Below, one piece after another: positions 1 to 11,672 of a DNA stretch of 64,000 nt. Under the pieces are notes generated by a model. The model made no database searches and was not told where the DNA came from. It saw nothing but the letters and a program-made list of their open reading frames with translations. A program made the translations under genes and the position numbers. The stretch lies in contig OW240918.1 in NCBI GenBank assembly GCA_933207985.1, forward strand, positions 18,482,878 through 18,546,877, read 5' to 3'. Position 1 is the stretch's first letter, and each line of letters starts with the position of its first letter. This DNA is from Pelobates cultripes. Taxonomy: Eukaryota > Chordata > Amphibia > Anura > Pelobatidae.

Positions 1-700
1 GATGTCAAGACCTGGAAACTTCTCACTATTAATGGAGGATTCCACCCAAAATCCAGCACCAGAGTAGTGTACACCAGAACAGGCACTCAGAACCAGATCA
101 ATAAAAGTGAAAGTCTATCATACCAGACAATACCTAATGTGCAGACTGTGTGAAGATGACCTCTGAGACAATCCAGCACATAGTAGCCACATGAAAGATG
201 TTAGAAGGAACAGCACACCCTGAGAGACACAACCAAGTCACTGCTCAAAATATGGGCTGTACCTACCAGATGGGAGATACCACAAAGGGTAGTTGAGAAT
301 GACAGGGCTAAGATCCTGTGGAACTTCCATATCCAGATAGACAAGCAAATATTCACCAACCAACCTGAAATTGTGGTGATTAAAAAACAAAAACCTGAAA
401 ACTGTGGCAATACCCAGTGACTATAACATCAGGAAGAAGGAGCCTGTGAAGATGGGCAAATACCAAGGACTGAAAGAAGAGCTAGAAAGAAACAGCAGTA
501 ATCCCAATTGTGATAGCAGCACATGTGGCTGACTCACAAGTTGGGGGAGTGGCTTCAACAGATTCCAGGTTTGACATCTGAGATTGCTGTCCAGAAGAGT
601 GCAGTTCTAGGAAGAGAACCCTCAGACACCCAGGTCTCTGGTAGAGGACCAGAGAATGATGAATAAGTATACCACTCAGGAGAGGTGAGAAAACTACCAA
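1..700 (+). pseudogene. Non-LTR retrotransposon (LINE) 3' coding relic
   Basis: On the plus strand, the segment from about 307 reads as a short open stretch (AKILWNFHIQIDKQ, then PEIVVIKKQKPENCG). It resembles the C-terminal region after the reverse transcriptase domain of metazoan LINEs, where a pattern like ILWDFxIQTDK followed by PDIVVV is common. Upstream, around 140-180, a CRLCED-like segment followed by a histidine fits the usual zinc-knuckle context. Downstream, around 420-480, SDYNIRKKE and KYQGLKEELER continue the same theme. Stops and frame changes interrupt it throughout, so it is a dead fragment, cut off by the window edge. The clade is uncertain; the family match is from memory, not a search. 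Confidence 0.6.
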
Positions 701-2389
701 TTTTTCATATTTTGCTTTTTGTACTTTAAGTTGTTCAGCAAACTCAGTGATTAGAAAACATTTATTAAAATTCAAATACATGGACTTGGTTCCCAAACGA
801 AAGAAAAATAAAGTGTCCAGAACCACAACATTGGACTGAATAGAGAGTTCAGGGTAATTAGTAATTAACTAAATTGATGTAATTAACCTTTACTGTAAAA
901 TATGTCACATTATAAGGAGTAATGCCACATACTGTACATAGAATTGATTTCTCTGAAATATGTCAGCAATTCTTTGAATTGGCACTAAAAACTATAATTA
1001 TGTTCTGCATCCAGGCTTTCATTTTAATTGCTTTTAACACAGTTTACTCAATTTTGTGTTTTCTGGATTAGAGTTGTTTGTTTATTTATAAGCTGTCAAA
1101 ATATTACATACCATTGTGCATTGGGTTACCCTGTGTCAATGTTCTAACATTTCTTTGTAGCCAATCAGGTTATTATGGAAGAGTACAATGTAGTGTTAAT
1201 ACAAAGCAAAATATTACACAATGGATAATGTTTGTCAAATCAAAACTACAGTGTTATACAAACATTTCTCACAAGCCATTTAACTCAGCTTTAGGGCCAA
1301 ATACATTGCTAGGATCTTCTGTAGAAGCTCTTTGAATTTTCCCCCTTCTGACTCTCCTCAGTCTCTGGGTGGTTGAATCAATAATCATTTTTAATATTCA
1401 GTGTAAATTGAGACAAGATCTCCTAGTAAATATATTAGACAAATTGCTCCATTTGGACACTTATTGAAAATGCTTGTAGAATAAGTGTTCATCAGGAATG
1501 TATGTTTTTAATGAAGACAGTATCTAGTACCCAGGTTATATGGCCTAGGATTAAACATTTAGATGGTACTTTCATAGTGAATCCTTGCATTTTAGTTCAC
1601 TGAGATGATCTTTTTACCTAAATCAATATGCAGCTACAAAGTTTAAAGTATATCTATCACATTTTTAAGTGTGACAATCACTCCTTCTCTCACCTTTGTA
1701 AACTCAACTGAAACAATTACTGAGGTGAGCTTTGCAAAGGTCAGCATTTTAGCTGCATCTTTGAGATCAACATAACAGTTTTATGACATTCATTGTGATA
1801 AAATTTAAACAACTGCTCATATTTTATCTCCATGTTCATATCATATTTGTTTATGTGTACATATATAACACAATAATAGTTAATATTATATGTATGCTTA
1901 TTCATTGGCATGTTTTATATACCTGTGGGTGTGTGCATTCATGTCTGATTGCAAGGATTTAAGTGGATTATGAGTAAGATTCATGTGTATCGGGATGTGT
2001 GTATAGAAACAAGGCTTCACAAGGCTTACAAACCAAAAATAAGAATCCTATATATTGCTATTTTAGGTGCCTCCATATCAATCAAGTTTGCAGAACTTAG
2101 CTCAAACAAAGCGAAACTGGCACAGAAAAACAAACATATCAAATATAAAAAAGGACAAACAACTACAATTTGGAACCATGCTCACCAACAAGTTCAACTC
2201 TACAGCAAAAAGACAAAATGATCATGTTCAATACAATTCCTTCAGTCTTATTCCAATACATTAAACACTACTTTATAAGGTTGGTCATTCACTACAACTG
2301 TTCTAACATCATTGAATCCAAGCCAAGCTAGTCAAAGAAGATGAAATAAGAGACAAGTCCACAAAGTGACTTCAGACCTTCATGAAACA

Positions 2390-2675
2390 GGTGACAAGAG
2401 ATTCAATATTAAACAGAATGTGCCATAAAGGAAGTTTAGACATTAGATGACTCTTTACAGGAAGTGTTTAGGAAGGTTGTGTAAATCCCATGCAAGGAGG
2501 TGTGACTAGGGCTGCATAAACAAAGTGGTTTAACTCCTTAATGGCAGATAATTGAACAGTGAGACTGCAGAGGCAGTCTCATTGTTCAAAACACTAAAAG
2601 TTATACACAAAACTGTATACACCAAAACTATTCCATTAAGCTAAAGTTGTTTTGGTACCTATAGTGTCCTGTTAA
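2390..2675. mobile_element. TTAA miniature element, same subfamily as 8481-8905, left end lost
   Basis: The segment from GATGACTCTTTACAGGAAG through the GTGTGACTAGGGC block to the CTATAGTGTCC terminus matches the copies at 8481-8905 and 58240-58638. The right end finishes at TTAA (2672-2675). The left terminus is not recognisable, so the start is approximate. Confidence 0.7.
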
Positions 2676-3019
2676 GCATACACTTTCCCCCATAACACTG
2701 TGAACGAAAGAACATCACTTCTCATTATTTCCTGTGCACATATCGGTAATCATTCACTGCATCCGGGAATCATGGCACATTTAACATTTTATTTTAAGCT
2801 GGACAGTGCTATTGCAACCTTATTCAATCCAAAATTAAAAGCTACCGTATATACGTATATACCGTATAAGTCGACCCGAATATAAGCCGAGGCCCCTAAT
2901 TTTACCACAAAAAAATGGGAAAACTTATTGACTCGAGTATAAGCCTAGGGTGGGAAATGCAGCAGCTACTGGTAAATTTCTATATAAAATTAGATCCCAA
3001 TAAAATTACATTAATTGAA

Positions 3020-3305
3020 TATTTATTTACAGTGTGTGTATATAATGAATGCAGTGTGTGTGTAGATAATGCAGTGTGTGTTTGTATGAATGTAGTGTGT
3101 ATATAATGAATGCAGTGTGTGTGTGTATATAATGTAGTGTATATAATGCAGTGTGTTTGTGTGAATGCAGTGTGTGTGTGTATAATGCAGTGTGTGTATA
3201 TAATGCAGTGTGTATTTGTGGGAATGCAGTATGTGTATATAATGCAGTGTGTGTTTCTGTGAATGCAGTGTGTGTATATAATGCAGTGTGTGTTTGTGTA
3301 ATGTG
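3020..3305. repeat. Minisatellite, AATGCAGTGTGTG units
   Basis: About 11-12 imperfect units of roughly 20-26 bp alternate AATGCAGTGTGTG with TATATAATGCAG or TTTGTGTG. The array lies inside the TIR element at 2843-3975. Valine- and cysteine-rich open frames here are artefacts of the repeat. Confidence 0.85.
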
Positions 3306-3552
3306 TGTAACCTGGGTGAGGGGAGGGCATTTTTATTATTTACATTTTTTAATTTTAATATTAATTTTATATTTTAATATTATTATTTTAATATTATTAT
3401 TTTATTTTAATATTATTATTATTTTATTATTATTTTATTTTAATATTTGTATTATTTTTTAATTTTTTTGTCCCCCCTCCCTGCTTGTTGCCTGGCCAGG
3501 GAGGGGGGCTATGTGAATCCATGGTGGTCCAGTGGATGGGCTGTGCAGTGGG

Positions 3553-3832
3553 GGGGCTGGCAGCGAGCTGTTACTTAACTTCCTGCAGCTCCTGTCAGCT
3601 CCCTTCTCCTCCGTGCAGCTCCCCTGTCAGCTCCGTTCTGCTCCCAGTGTAAACCTTGCGGTCTGTGTGCCATGCGGAGTGTTGCCACGGTAACCCGTGG
3701 CAACGCTCTGACAGCCGCAGGTGTCGCGAGATTTACACTGGGAGCAGAACGGAGCTGACAGGGGAGCTGCACGGAGGAGAATTGAGCTGACAGGAGCTGC
3801 AGGAAGGTAAGTAACAGCTCGCTGCCAGCCCC
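3553..3832. repeat. Near-perfect inverted repeat, 102-bp arms
   Basis: The left arm 3553-3654 and right arm 3731-3832 are reverse complements with only about four mismatches by eye. The 76-bp spacer contains a second short palindrome (GTTGCCACGG against CCGTGGCAAC). The arms are GC-rich in an AT-rich setting. The structure would fold into a long hairpin in RNA or single-stranded DNA and is the core of the 2843-3975 element. Confidence 0.9.
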
Positions 3833-3973
3833 CAACAGGACCATTGCAAGCCCGGCGATCCTGGTCTGTATTATGGCAATGTAAGTTGCCATAATACAGA
3901 CATTGACTCGAGTAAAAGTTTTTCAGCACAAAAAATGTGCCGAAAAACTCGACATATACTCGAGTATATACGG

Positions 3974-3975
<2 letters not shown>

Positions 3976-4008
<33 letters not shown>

Positions 4009-4012
4009 TAAA
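3976..4012. repeat. TA microsatellite
   Basis: A run of TATATA dinucleotides directly abuts the right end of the TIR element, consistent with a TA-rich target. Confidence 0.85.
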
Positions 4013-4774
4013 AAAAATATATAATACATTTTTAACCTCTGAGGGTTTGGTGAGTAGATCCTCTTTAGTCATCATTTGTAGCCATTTAGCGCATGATGTT
4101 TAATACATAGCATGAATTATTACTTAACCTATTACCCTCTAATAGAATGTGTCATCTCTATCATGACAGTTACTAGTAATTGCAGCTGCTGCTAAAATAA
4201 GTGTGGTTTATACTTAACTAAGCTTCAACCTACTTCTTAAATGCTTTAGTAGTAATTACTGGGGCAAGGGAAAGTGGTACTGGCTGTCTCTCAGATGCAA
4301 GAGTCCCTAGCTAACATGGTTGAATACTTGGATACTATTTGTTTAGGTGAAATTGAGACTTTAAAATAGATTCACAAAGATCTCTGATCTTGTAAGAAAT
4401 AAAATATTTTGACAAAAAATCACTTGACTTTCACACTGTTAGATTGAAAGATTAAGGCCATCAAGGTAAGTAATAGTAAAATACATTTACTTTGCCATTA
4501 GAACATGTAATGCATCTCTAAGTCATAAGCTATAAAAATGTTACGAGGCATATATGAAATTACAGAACTTAATAAATGGGCCTTAGCCATCACAAAATCA
4601 CATCAAAAAATATCTAGATAGATTAGTTTGTGTGCGCATTGCAGCAGGCATAACACATTTCTAATAGTCTAATATACAGAAAGAATGAAAAAAAGATAGA
4701 TTGAAAAAATCAACAAACATAATTAATTATAGATAATGTAATATTTTAGAAATGTTTTTTTTTTTTTTACTTAC

Positions 4775-4979
4775 GTATCTATGCGATCCATCATATTCAC
4801 ATCTCTCTATTTTGCCCAAGCTGCCATCGGAATAGTAGAGTTTCTCTGCAGAATGGTCTATGGTAAGGCCGTTTGGTGTGACGATGTCTGTGCTTATGAT
4901 AACTTGAGCGTTCTTCCCTGATAGCGTGGACCTCATAATGCTTGGGTGCTGTTCATTCCAATTAGTCCAAAACATTAAA
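4775..4979 (-). CDS. LRP1B: LRP1B exon (eighth and last in window), YWTD propeller repeats
   Basis: This internal exon encodes 68 codons plus one split codon. The acceptor AG is at 4981-4980, and the donor after the TAC codon is GTAAGT. It starts by completing an Asn codon (AA from the previous exon plus T), then reads [16 protein letters not shown], a TPNGLTIDH loop, [22 protein letters not shown]. These are LDL-receptor class B blades (MFWTN and LYYSD variants of YWTD) with the conserved NGL/ID motif. The protein family is a type I membrane endocytic receptor, and the propellers govern pH-dependent ligand release. LRP1 and LRP1B are very similar here. The residues SGKNAQ and [12 protein letters not shown] resemble LRP1B as I remember it. 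The exon ends in phase 0. Confidence 0.93.
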
Positions 4980-5501
4980 CTGGGAAGAAGATATAATGCA
5001 GAACATTGTTAGAGAACATTCCAAAGCCAATAAAGTTAAAGTAACATGAATATGTTTTTGTAACGTCTTTAATCTGTCTGATGTAGTGGATATGGTGCCA
5101 AGACAGTCCAAACACCCTCACTGAGTAATTTGTAAAAGTGTTCTAGTGCAACCTCGCAGCGTACATGAATCCTGCAGTCCTACTTCTGAATTATTTTATG
5201 CAGAAGAATATGGTTAACTCCTCTGTGCAAAGCAGGTCCATGCAGGACCATGCTCTTTGGCTGAAAGTGTCAGCTGAGACTCCCCACCAATAGGACAGTC
5301 CTGAATTGGCCATACTTAGCTCAGTGAGTACATCTAACTTCTCCTGTAGAAAAAGACCAGATGCAGTGGGTACCTAGGTAATATATCAATCCATTCAAAT
5401 TATTCTGGGAGGGTAGTAGTGGTAATGGTGCTTGGAGTTTTCACTTTAAATCTCATCTAAGAACATTTTTTGCATACAATAATTGAATTTAAGTGATCAT
5501 A

Positions 5502-5533
5502 ATTATATATATATATATACATATATATATATA
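5502..5533. repeat. TA microsatellite
   Basis: Alternating TA dinucleotides interrupted once by TACATA. Confidence 0.8.
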
Positions 5534-5792
5534 GAAAAGGTGACAATTAGTACTGATAGAAATATAATGGTAATACAGATGAAGTACAGAGAGATGTGTT
5601 GGACAGGAGAAATTGCTGGGGGAGGAGGAGTAGGCGAGTTTGTACATCACTCCTTTTACTCAGGTGAAAACATTGATTCAGAAGCTCAGAAACAATGGAC
5701 AACACTTATTGTTTGCTTATTTATTTTAGTAGGAAAAGAGAAAAACATGTCCCATTACTTTCTAGCAAGTGTAAAGTATTTTACATATAAAT

Positions 5793-5849
5793 TTACTCCT
5801 TAAGGATACATGATGGACATTTTCCGTCATGCTGGCCTTAAGAGGTTAA
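5793..5849. mobile_element. 57-bp palindromic TTAA mini-element
   Basis: The ends are degenerate versions of TTAACCCCTTAAGGA (left TTACTCCTTAAGGA, right CCTTAAGAGGTTAA). Its core is an imperfect palindrome around CATGATGGACATTTTCC. It belongs with the 80-bp elements at 35829 and 58359 but has a different, shorter centre. Confidence 0.6.
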
Positions 5850-7199
5850 ATTAAATTTATTTATTTAACATATTAATCTGTAACTTTTTTAACCTTTTCA
5901 TATCTCTGAGGGTTGTGCAACATTATTAGTAATACAATGTTTCAATTTTATTAGAACAGGAATAGAAATAAAAGCAGTATTTTCCTGCATTAACATAAAA
6001 GTGGATGCATTGCTTTTATTTTTTAAGTGGTAAAAAGCAGTAGACCTAAGATATACCAATATTACCCTAGTAATTATATTCAGAAAGCATAATTATACCA
6101 ATTGCATATAGACACATCAAAACAGTTTAGGTATGTATTAGTGGTATTGCTCATATGTATTCATTTCTATTCATTATAAATTATCGGATAGGCTGGAAAG
6201 GCAATTCAGCTTATAATAATAATGGAAATAGAGATATTTTGCTAAGTATGTCCTGTAAATTGCATGACAGCTAGAACAATGTTTATCAAAATTAACATTT
6301 GTGATTTAAGTTTAAAGCATGTATAAAAAGTGGTTACGCTAGAAAGAGACAAAGAGATGAAGGGTATGTACTGTATATTTTACCTATTCTGTACTACTGA
6401 TGTATTTGGCATATTATTTACTAAAGACCTAAGATATGCAGCAATGCATGCCACAAACACTGTAAAAAGTGTGTTACTAACGTTATTGTCTGTTATAGTG
6501 CAATGGCTACCATGCCATTAAAACACAGTTGTCCACTGAAAGAATAAATCCCATAACAATGGTAGCAAACAATAGCCAGCTCTAAACCCTGACCTGTCAC
6601 CCACTCATTAAATGGACCAGTTCAATGCTGCATGAGAAAAAAAATCAATGTTTACATGTAAGCCATAGCACTGCAACAGACACAAATGCCAAAGAAATAC
6701 AACGATAAACTTTGCTTGAGCAATCATAAATAAATGAGCAGAGGTTCACGGAATCCCAGTTACTGGGAGGACCGAGAGAACTCCCCATTAAATCATTCTC
6801 GTTTGCCCTTTGGCATTGAAGAATGAATGCCTTTGAACATATAGTACAGTGTTGCACCTAACTTTCCGTGCTGCAAAAGATATGGGAGAAACTGTGTGCA
6901 TGAAGGAAGTGTCCAGAAACCTTTTTAATGAGTGCAAACCCATCTTCCAATCAATACTGTGTGGTTAGCAAACGTAAAGATATTATAAAAAATCTGTGTA
7001 AAGGTTTTCTCCCTCTTTCACCTGTCGATCCTTTCTTCACAGAGATGGCTGTGCCAATAGCTTAGTCTTCTGTGCCAAAAATAGAGCAGGGAAACACTCC
7101 TACAGGTGGTTTGTCTACTCTTCATGAAATGAGATATATATATGAATAAATTCTATGTTTACATTTACATTTTATTTTTACATAATTATGTAATTTAAT

Positions 7200-7674
7200 G
7201 AATTATATATTGGGGGACCTGCATGACAGCCCAGGCAGAATTTAAAATGCAAGCCCTATATTTGAACCTGTACATAGGGAGTACTGTTATACGTGTGAGA
7301 CATCGCTGAACACAAATATGAGTTGTGCAAATGCTATGCCATGATGGGGTTAATTTTCATTCCTGGGCTGCCATACAGTCTCAAAGGCAACATAGGCCAA
7401 GCAAACCTATCTGGCAAATTTTAAAGTGTACAAACTGAAAATAGGAAAGCCCTATATTTGACCCTGTAACTTTATTAAAACCCTACAAAACCTGTTCATG
7501 GGAGGTACTGTTGTACTCATGAGACATCGCTGAACACAAATATTTGTATTTAATGCAGTAAGAGCTAACAGTATTATGACATTCACAATTATCGGTGAAT
7601 GGGCAAATAGCTCAAATTTCAGTTTTGGTTTTGGTTTAGAACTTGTACAGATGCCTCCATCCTTAAGGGGTTAA
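7200..7674. mobile_element. Degraded TTAA-ended repeat, relative of the 23905-32531 host element
   Basis: It shares the GCAAGCCCTATATTTGA, CCATGATGGGG, ATTCCTGGGCTGCCATA and GAGACATCGCTGAACACAAAT segments with sequences flanking the hAT insertion (24860-25105 and 31833-32340). It ends in CCTTAAGGGGTTAA at 7661-7674. The GCTGAACACAAAT segment occurs twice within it, about 230 bp apart, so it may be internally duplicated. No coding potential is visible and the left edge is approximate. Confidence 0.55.
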
Positions 7675-8035
7675 AAACTCCCCAAAAAATAAATAAAACT
7701 TTAAATATTTTTCATACTTCTGCATGTCAGGTTTGAAAAAAAAAAATTCAATAAAATAGATCGTTCTGGTTTTCACTATAAAATGAAAGGGCTTTAGAAA
7801 TAAAATACAAGCAGTAAGCTACTGATGTTACACTAAAGCTCACAGCACTGCTTAGCTAGTTATTATACATGAACAGTCATTGGGGAAAAGGTTAAATCTA
7901 AAACTTCAGCAAATTGATCATATTTCTCTTTGAATGTAAAAACATCTGCTTGCAAAAAAAAGTAAAATTGTTAGAACCATTAAACTGCATGTTTTAAAGA
8001 CTATAAATCACAGGAAACCAAATATATATGCATAC

Positions 8036-8225
8036 TTTTGGCATCCATCGAGTGCCAGAACATGAGGGTGGTCATCTTCAGACATCGTAATCACAGCTTC
8101 TCTGTTGAAGGCACCTCGACGGCTCTGGTCTACTGTATGCCGTGTGATAGATGAGGTGGTAGAACTTGTCCAGTATAAAGTATCATATGCTTTATGGTAA
8201 GCCAGACCTTCCACGGAGCCTACAT
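8036..8225 (-). CDS. LRP1B: LRP1B exon (seventh in window), YWTD repeats
   Basis: This exon has its acceptor AG at 8227-8226 and its donor (GTATGC) at 8035-8034. It begins with AT, completing an Asn codon split from the 36293-36664 exon. It reads [36 protein letters not shown], then [20 protein letters not shown] and ends in AA (phase 2). LYWTS is a class B blade variant. The [19 protein letters not shown] segment is highly conserved in LRP1 and LRP1B, and [15 protein letters not shown] points to LRP1B rather than LRP1. An unspliced reading would give Lys then Tyr after CQ; splicing to the 4775-4979 exon restores the family-typical CQN-LMFW. Confidence 0.93.
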
Positions 8226-8480
8226 CTGTCGAGGAAAAACCAGAAAGAAATCAGATTACTTCATGCTGTTATAATATTCAAGGGAAGTATTTTAATTTTC
8301 AGTTCAAATGGTAGGTATCACAGATGGTATTGCTATAATAATTAAATCTAAAATGACACATAGTCTAACTAAATATTTCCTTTATTTTTAACATTGCAAG
8401 ATTTTGGCTTTAGTGTGTCTGTCCACAAAGCATTATATTAAACTAAATGTTTTATGTCATAATTTATTTTGAATTTATTC

Positions 8481-8905
8481 TTAAAGGAACACTATAGTCA
8501 CCTTAACAACTTTAGCTTAATAAAGCAGTTTTAGTGTAAAGATCATGTCTCAATTCACTGCCATTTAGGAGTTAAATTACTTTGTTTCTGTTTATGTAGC
8601 CATTGCCACACCTCCCCTGGCTATGATTAACACAGTCTGCCTTTATTAACATAGTAGGGGATAAGAAAATATAGATTTAACAGAACTTGCAATAAAGAAA
8701 GGATAACTTTAGATGACTCTTTACAGGAAGGGGATTAGGAAGGCTGTGCAAGTCACATGCAGGGAGGTGTGACTAGGGTTAATAAACAAAGTGATTTAAC
8801 TCCTAAATGGCAGAGAATTGAGCAATGGGGCTGCAGGGGCATGTTCTATACACTAAAACTGCTTCATTAAGCAAAGTTGTTTGGGTGGCTATAGTGTCCC
8901 TTTAA
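8481..8905. mobile_element. TTAA miniature transposon (425 bp), complete
   Basis: The ends are TTAAAGGAACACTATAG and CTATAGTGTCCCTTTAA, inverted copies that both include TTAA, the probable target duplication. TTAA targets fit piggyBac- or Kolobok-like transposases; which one is unknown. The interior (CTTTACAGGAAG, GTGTGACTAGGG, TGATTTAACTCCTAAATGGC) is the reference for the copies at 2390 and 58240. It has no ORF. Confidence 0.85.
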
Positions 8906-9114
8906 TTTTTAAGAGTGTGGCCTGTTAGAATTTTGTAACCAGTAAACACATGTTATTAGAAGAGCTCCCCAAACGATTACCCTAATGCTAGCCCTAACAA
9001 TAATGTTAACCCTAACCATTAATGCTATCTCCAATTTGAAACTTGACACTAACCCAAACAAAAACTCTAATGCACCTTATTCTTAACCAACTGGCTCTGG
9101 GATTATTTATTTAT

Positions 9115-9300
9115 TTAGCAGTTCTTATATAGTGATAGTACTAAGAGGGCTTTACAATTTTTACAAAAATAACATTGGTAATTGTACAAATTGTGTAAAT
9201 ATTCATAATCACTGGAACAAAAGGAGAAGAGGACCATGCCCATGAGCTTACAATCTAGAGGAAAATTATGCATTGAGATAAACGTCTGTGGGGAGAAAAT
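9115..9300. repeat. Dispersed repeat, possible LINE or SINE tail
   Basis: The segment from TTATTTATTTAGCAG through GGGCTTTACAATTTTTACA to CATGCCCATGAGCTTACAATC resembles a common vertebrate 3'-tail pattern (GCGCTTTACAA followed by GAGCTTACAATCTA). Family and edges are uncertain. Confidence 0.35.
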
Positions 9301-9569
9301 GCAACTGTGATGTAACATAAATGTATCAATGACTGTGACAATAGAAGGAGTACTTTTAACAATCAGTATTCCGGACATAGTGAGTGTGATGAAGATGGAA
9401 TCTAGAAGCAGTGCTCTGCAGTCACTACTCACAATAAATGTGGAGAAAATAGACAATGAGCATACATTAAGTAAAGTGTAGAGTAGAAACAAAGAGGTAG
9501 GTTGATAAGAAGCTAGAAGTCAGGAGAGCCCCTCGGTCAGAGGCCTACAGAGAATGAAAGGTGGTGTCA

Positions 9570-9922
9570 GAGGGAAACTTTAGTGCTAGGAAAACAAAGA
9601 TACCCTATAGAGGCCTGTAGTGCACCCCTACCTCGCACCCCTCTCTGGTTCTGAAAGGGTTAAAAACCCCTTCATCAGTTACCCTTTTTACCGCACTGAT
9701 ATCCCTTGGTGCTGGGCCAGGCTTTGCCTCCTCTATTCTGCCGATGTCAACCAGTGGGGGAGGGGAGGACCTAATGCCACAGACAGCCACCAGAGGTGGA
9801 GTAAACCCTCTAATGTAATTATTGCAGTTCATCAAAAAGTACATTAATTATCATTGCAGGATTAAGGGGCCTGGGACACAGCACCCAGACCACTTCAATG
9901 GGTGCCTATAGTGTCCCTTTAA
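9570..9922. mobile_element. TTAA miniature element, degenerate left end
   Basis: The right end, GGTGCCTATAGTGTCCCTTTAA, is intact. The left end, AGGGAAACTTTAGTGCTAGG, is a diverged form of the AAAGGGACACTATAGTG terminus. The interior differs from the 8481 copy (a different subfamily). Confidence 0.55.
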
Positions 9923-11184
9923 AGAAAGTGTGTTTATGGCAGATGATATCAACCCAGTTAAGTCATATGCCCAGTATAGAATACTTAAATTACATGTACT
10001 TTTTAATTCATTTGTTTTGGGAGTTTGCAGTTGTAAGCTTGTCTTGTCTAATCAGTTTTAATGTTTAGTCAGATAGTTATCGACATTATATTTTACCAAC
10101 TAGCATGAAAACCAGGTGGTAAATAGTGTTGCTAAAAAGTAAATAGTGGCTTCTGTTACTCTCTACATGCAATGTTAAAACTTTCAGCTGCCTATAATTA
10201 CCAGTTGCTAAAGGTTACAATTTGTGTACAATTTTGGTCTGGCAGTGGTAGCAAATGTTAGCAACAGACATTTTACCAATTAGGAATTAGTTGATACATT
10301 TACCTGTAACTATGGAAACAAGCCTGAACATGGCACTAAATAGTAATAAATAATAATAAATTCTAATTTTACAATGTAGGAAAAAATATAAATATTACAC
10401 ATCATAATAAGCAAAGCTAAGTCTTGCAATTTACTTTAAAGTATGCAATGGATTTACACTAAACTCATGCATGCGGAGAATGATCAGATGAATTATATGC
10501 TGCCAAAATTATTAAGTTCAAATCAGTAGAGATACTGGTAAGTGACAATTAATTTTAGCATAAGATATATTTCTTACCATTACACAGTGAAATATTTCTC
10601 GAATTTTAGAAATTAGTATACCCCTGACATTTATTAATACAATGGCATGATAGGGCACGACTTAATACAAATTTGTTATCACAGCACTTATTCTAAAAGG
10701 ATATCCACAAACTGAATGACCTTCATTTCAATAGTTCATAAATGCATGAACAAAATCCATGACCTAACTGTATCGGTGAAGTAGAGATTCATTATACGTG
10801 ACACTTTCTAAACCTTTTCAACACAGTGACTTTGACAGATTTTCTACAGCTTATACTTCCATGCCAAGTCAGCAAGGAACCACTTGTGCCACCACTGAGA
10901 TGAAACAGATGTTACGTTATCTTACAGATGATGTATAATCCTGGCCACTGTTATACAAATGAAAACTACTGGATTTCTTGAAGGTTGTTTTTAAATCTTT
11001 CTAAAGAAAAATCACTGCCAGAAAGAGAATGTACTCTATCAAAACCCATACTTTCACTAAATCTTGGTTTCTTGTGACAATAAACTGCCTCTAGCATATA
11101 ATTGTATATAATAGTATTTAATATAGCATATCATGAAATAATCTAATTTATATTATTTCAGTGTGTCTATGTACATAATATAGT

Positions 11185-11628
11185 TTAAAGGATCACTATA
11201 GGGTCAGGAACACAAACATGTATTCCTGACCCTATAGTGAAAACCCACCATTTAGGTGGCTTGCCCCCCACCCCTTAGCCCCTGGGAAAGCATTGGATTG
11301 GCTAAATTCAGCAAGGGGGCGGTGCCAAGCATTGTTTTGGCCAATCAGCATCTCCTCATAATGATGCATTGAATCAATGCATCTCTATGAGGAAAATTCA
11401 GCATCTTCATGCAGAGTGTGGGGACTCTGAACAGCAGGGCTGCTTACTGTGCAGCACTGCCCCAGGAAGCCCCTCCAGTGGCTATCTGAGGAGTGGCCAC
11501 TTGGAGGTGTCCCTAGGAGCAATGTAAACACTGAGTGGTTGCATGAAAATGCCTGAAGGGAGCTATTATACTCACCATAATAACTACATTAAGCTGTAGT
11601 CGTTCTGGTGACTATAGTTTCCCTTTAA
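11185..11628. mobile_element. TTAA miniature transposon (444 bp), complete
   Basis: The ends are TTAAAGGATCACTATAGGG and CTATAGTTTCCCTTTAA, each with TTAA. The left 60 bp is itself a hairpin (GGGTCAGGAACACAAACATG followed by its complement ending CCTGACCCTATAGTG). The interior contains the CAATCAGCATCTCCTC and TCTGAACAGCAGGGC blocks, related to the 60745 copy. Confidence 0.85.
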
Positions 11629-11672
11629 CAATTTCCACACTGTTTCCTGACGTTCAAGTAAGTATTTATAAC

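Larger units (their letters stand above)
2843..3975. mobile_element. 1.1-kb TIR transposon with hairpin core, no coding capacity
   Basis: The ends are inverted copies built on TACCGTATATAC. The right end reads CTCGAGTATATACGGTA; the left is the same motif with a small internal duplication (2843-2870), followed by AAGTCGACCC. Both ends are bordered by TA, consistent with a TA target site as in mariner/Tc1-like elements, although the class is an inference. Inside are a TCGAGTATAAGCC motif repeated inward of the left end, a GTGTGTATAATGCA minisatellite, a T/A-rich tract (3330-3465) and a GC-rich palindrome. No transposase is visible, so this is a non-autonomous element. Confidence 0.65.
1..4774 (-). 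other. LRP1B intron (partial, downstream of the last exon in the window)
   Basis: This is intron sequence beyond the donor at 4773-4774 (GTAAGT on the minus strand). It contains the LINE relic at the left edge, a TTAA miniature element near 2390-2675, a TIR element at 2843-3975 and a TA microsatellite. In 700-2390 and 4013-4774 I see only AT-rich unique-looking sequence. I looked for the next propeller exon (expected to continue after the HRY codons) and did not find it. Confidence 0.85.
4980..8035 (-). other. LRP1B intron, 3056 bp
   Basis: It contains a TA microsatellite (about 5502-5533), a 57-bp TTAA palindromic element (5793-5849) and a degraded TTAA-ended repeat (about 7200-7674). The rest, including 5850-7200, is AT-rich with nothing I recognise. 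Confidence 0.85.

Noticed and set aside
2980..3330. His/Thr/Cys-rich frames on both strands
   Set aside because: They are translations of the AATGCAGTGTGTG minisatellite.
3575..3929. Overlapping minus-strand frames of about 100 codons
   Set aside because: GC-rich hairpin arms give stop-free frames; no homology or splice context.
8985..9040. CCCTAAC repeats resembling telomeric sequence
   Set aside because: Only a few irregular copies (CCCTAACAA, CCCTAACCA) in AT-rich DNA; no array of the TTAGGG type.
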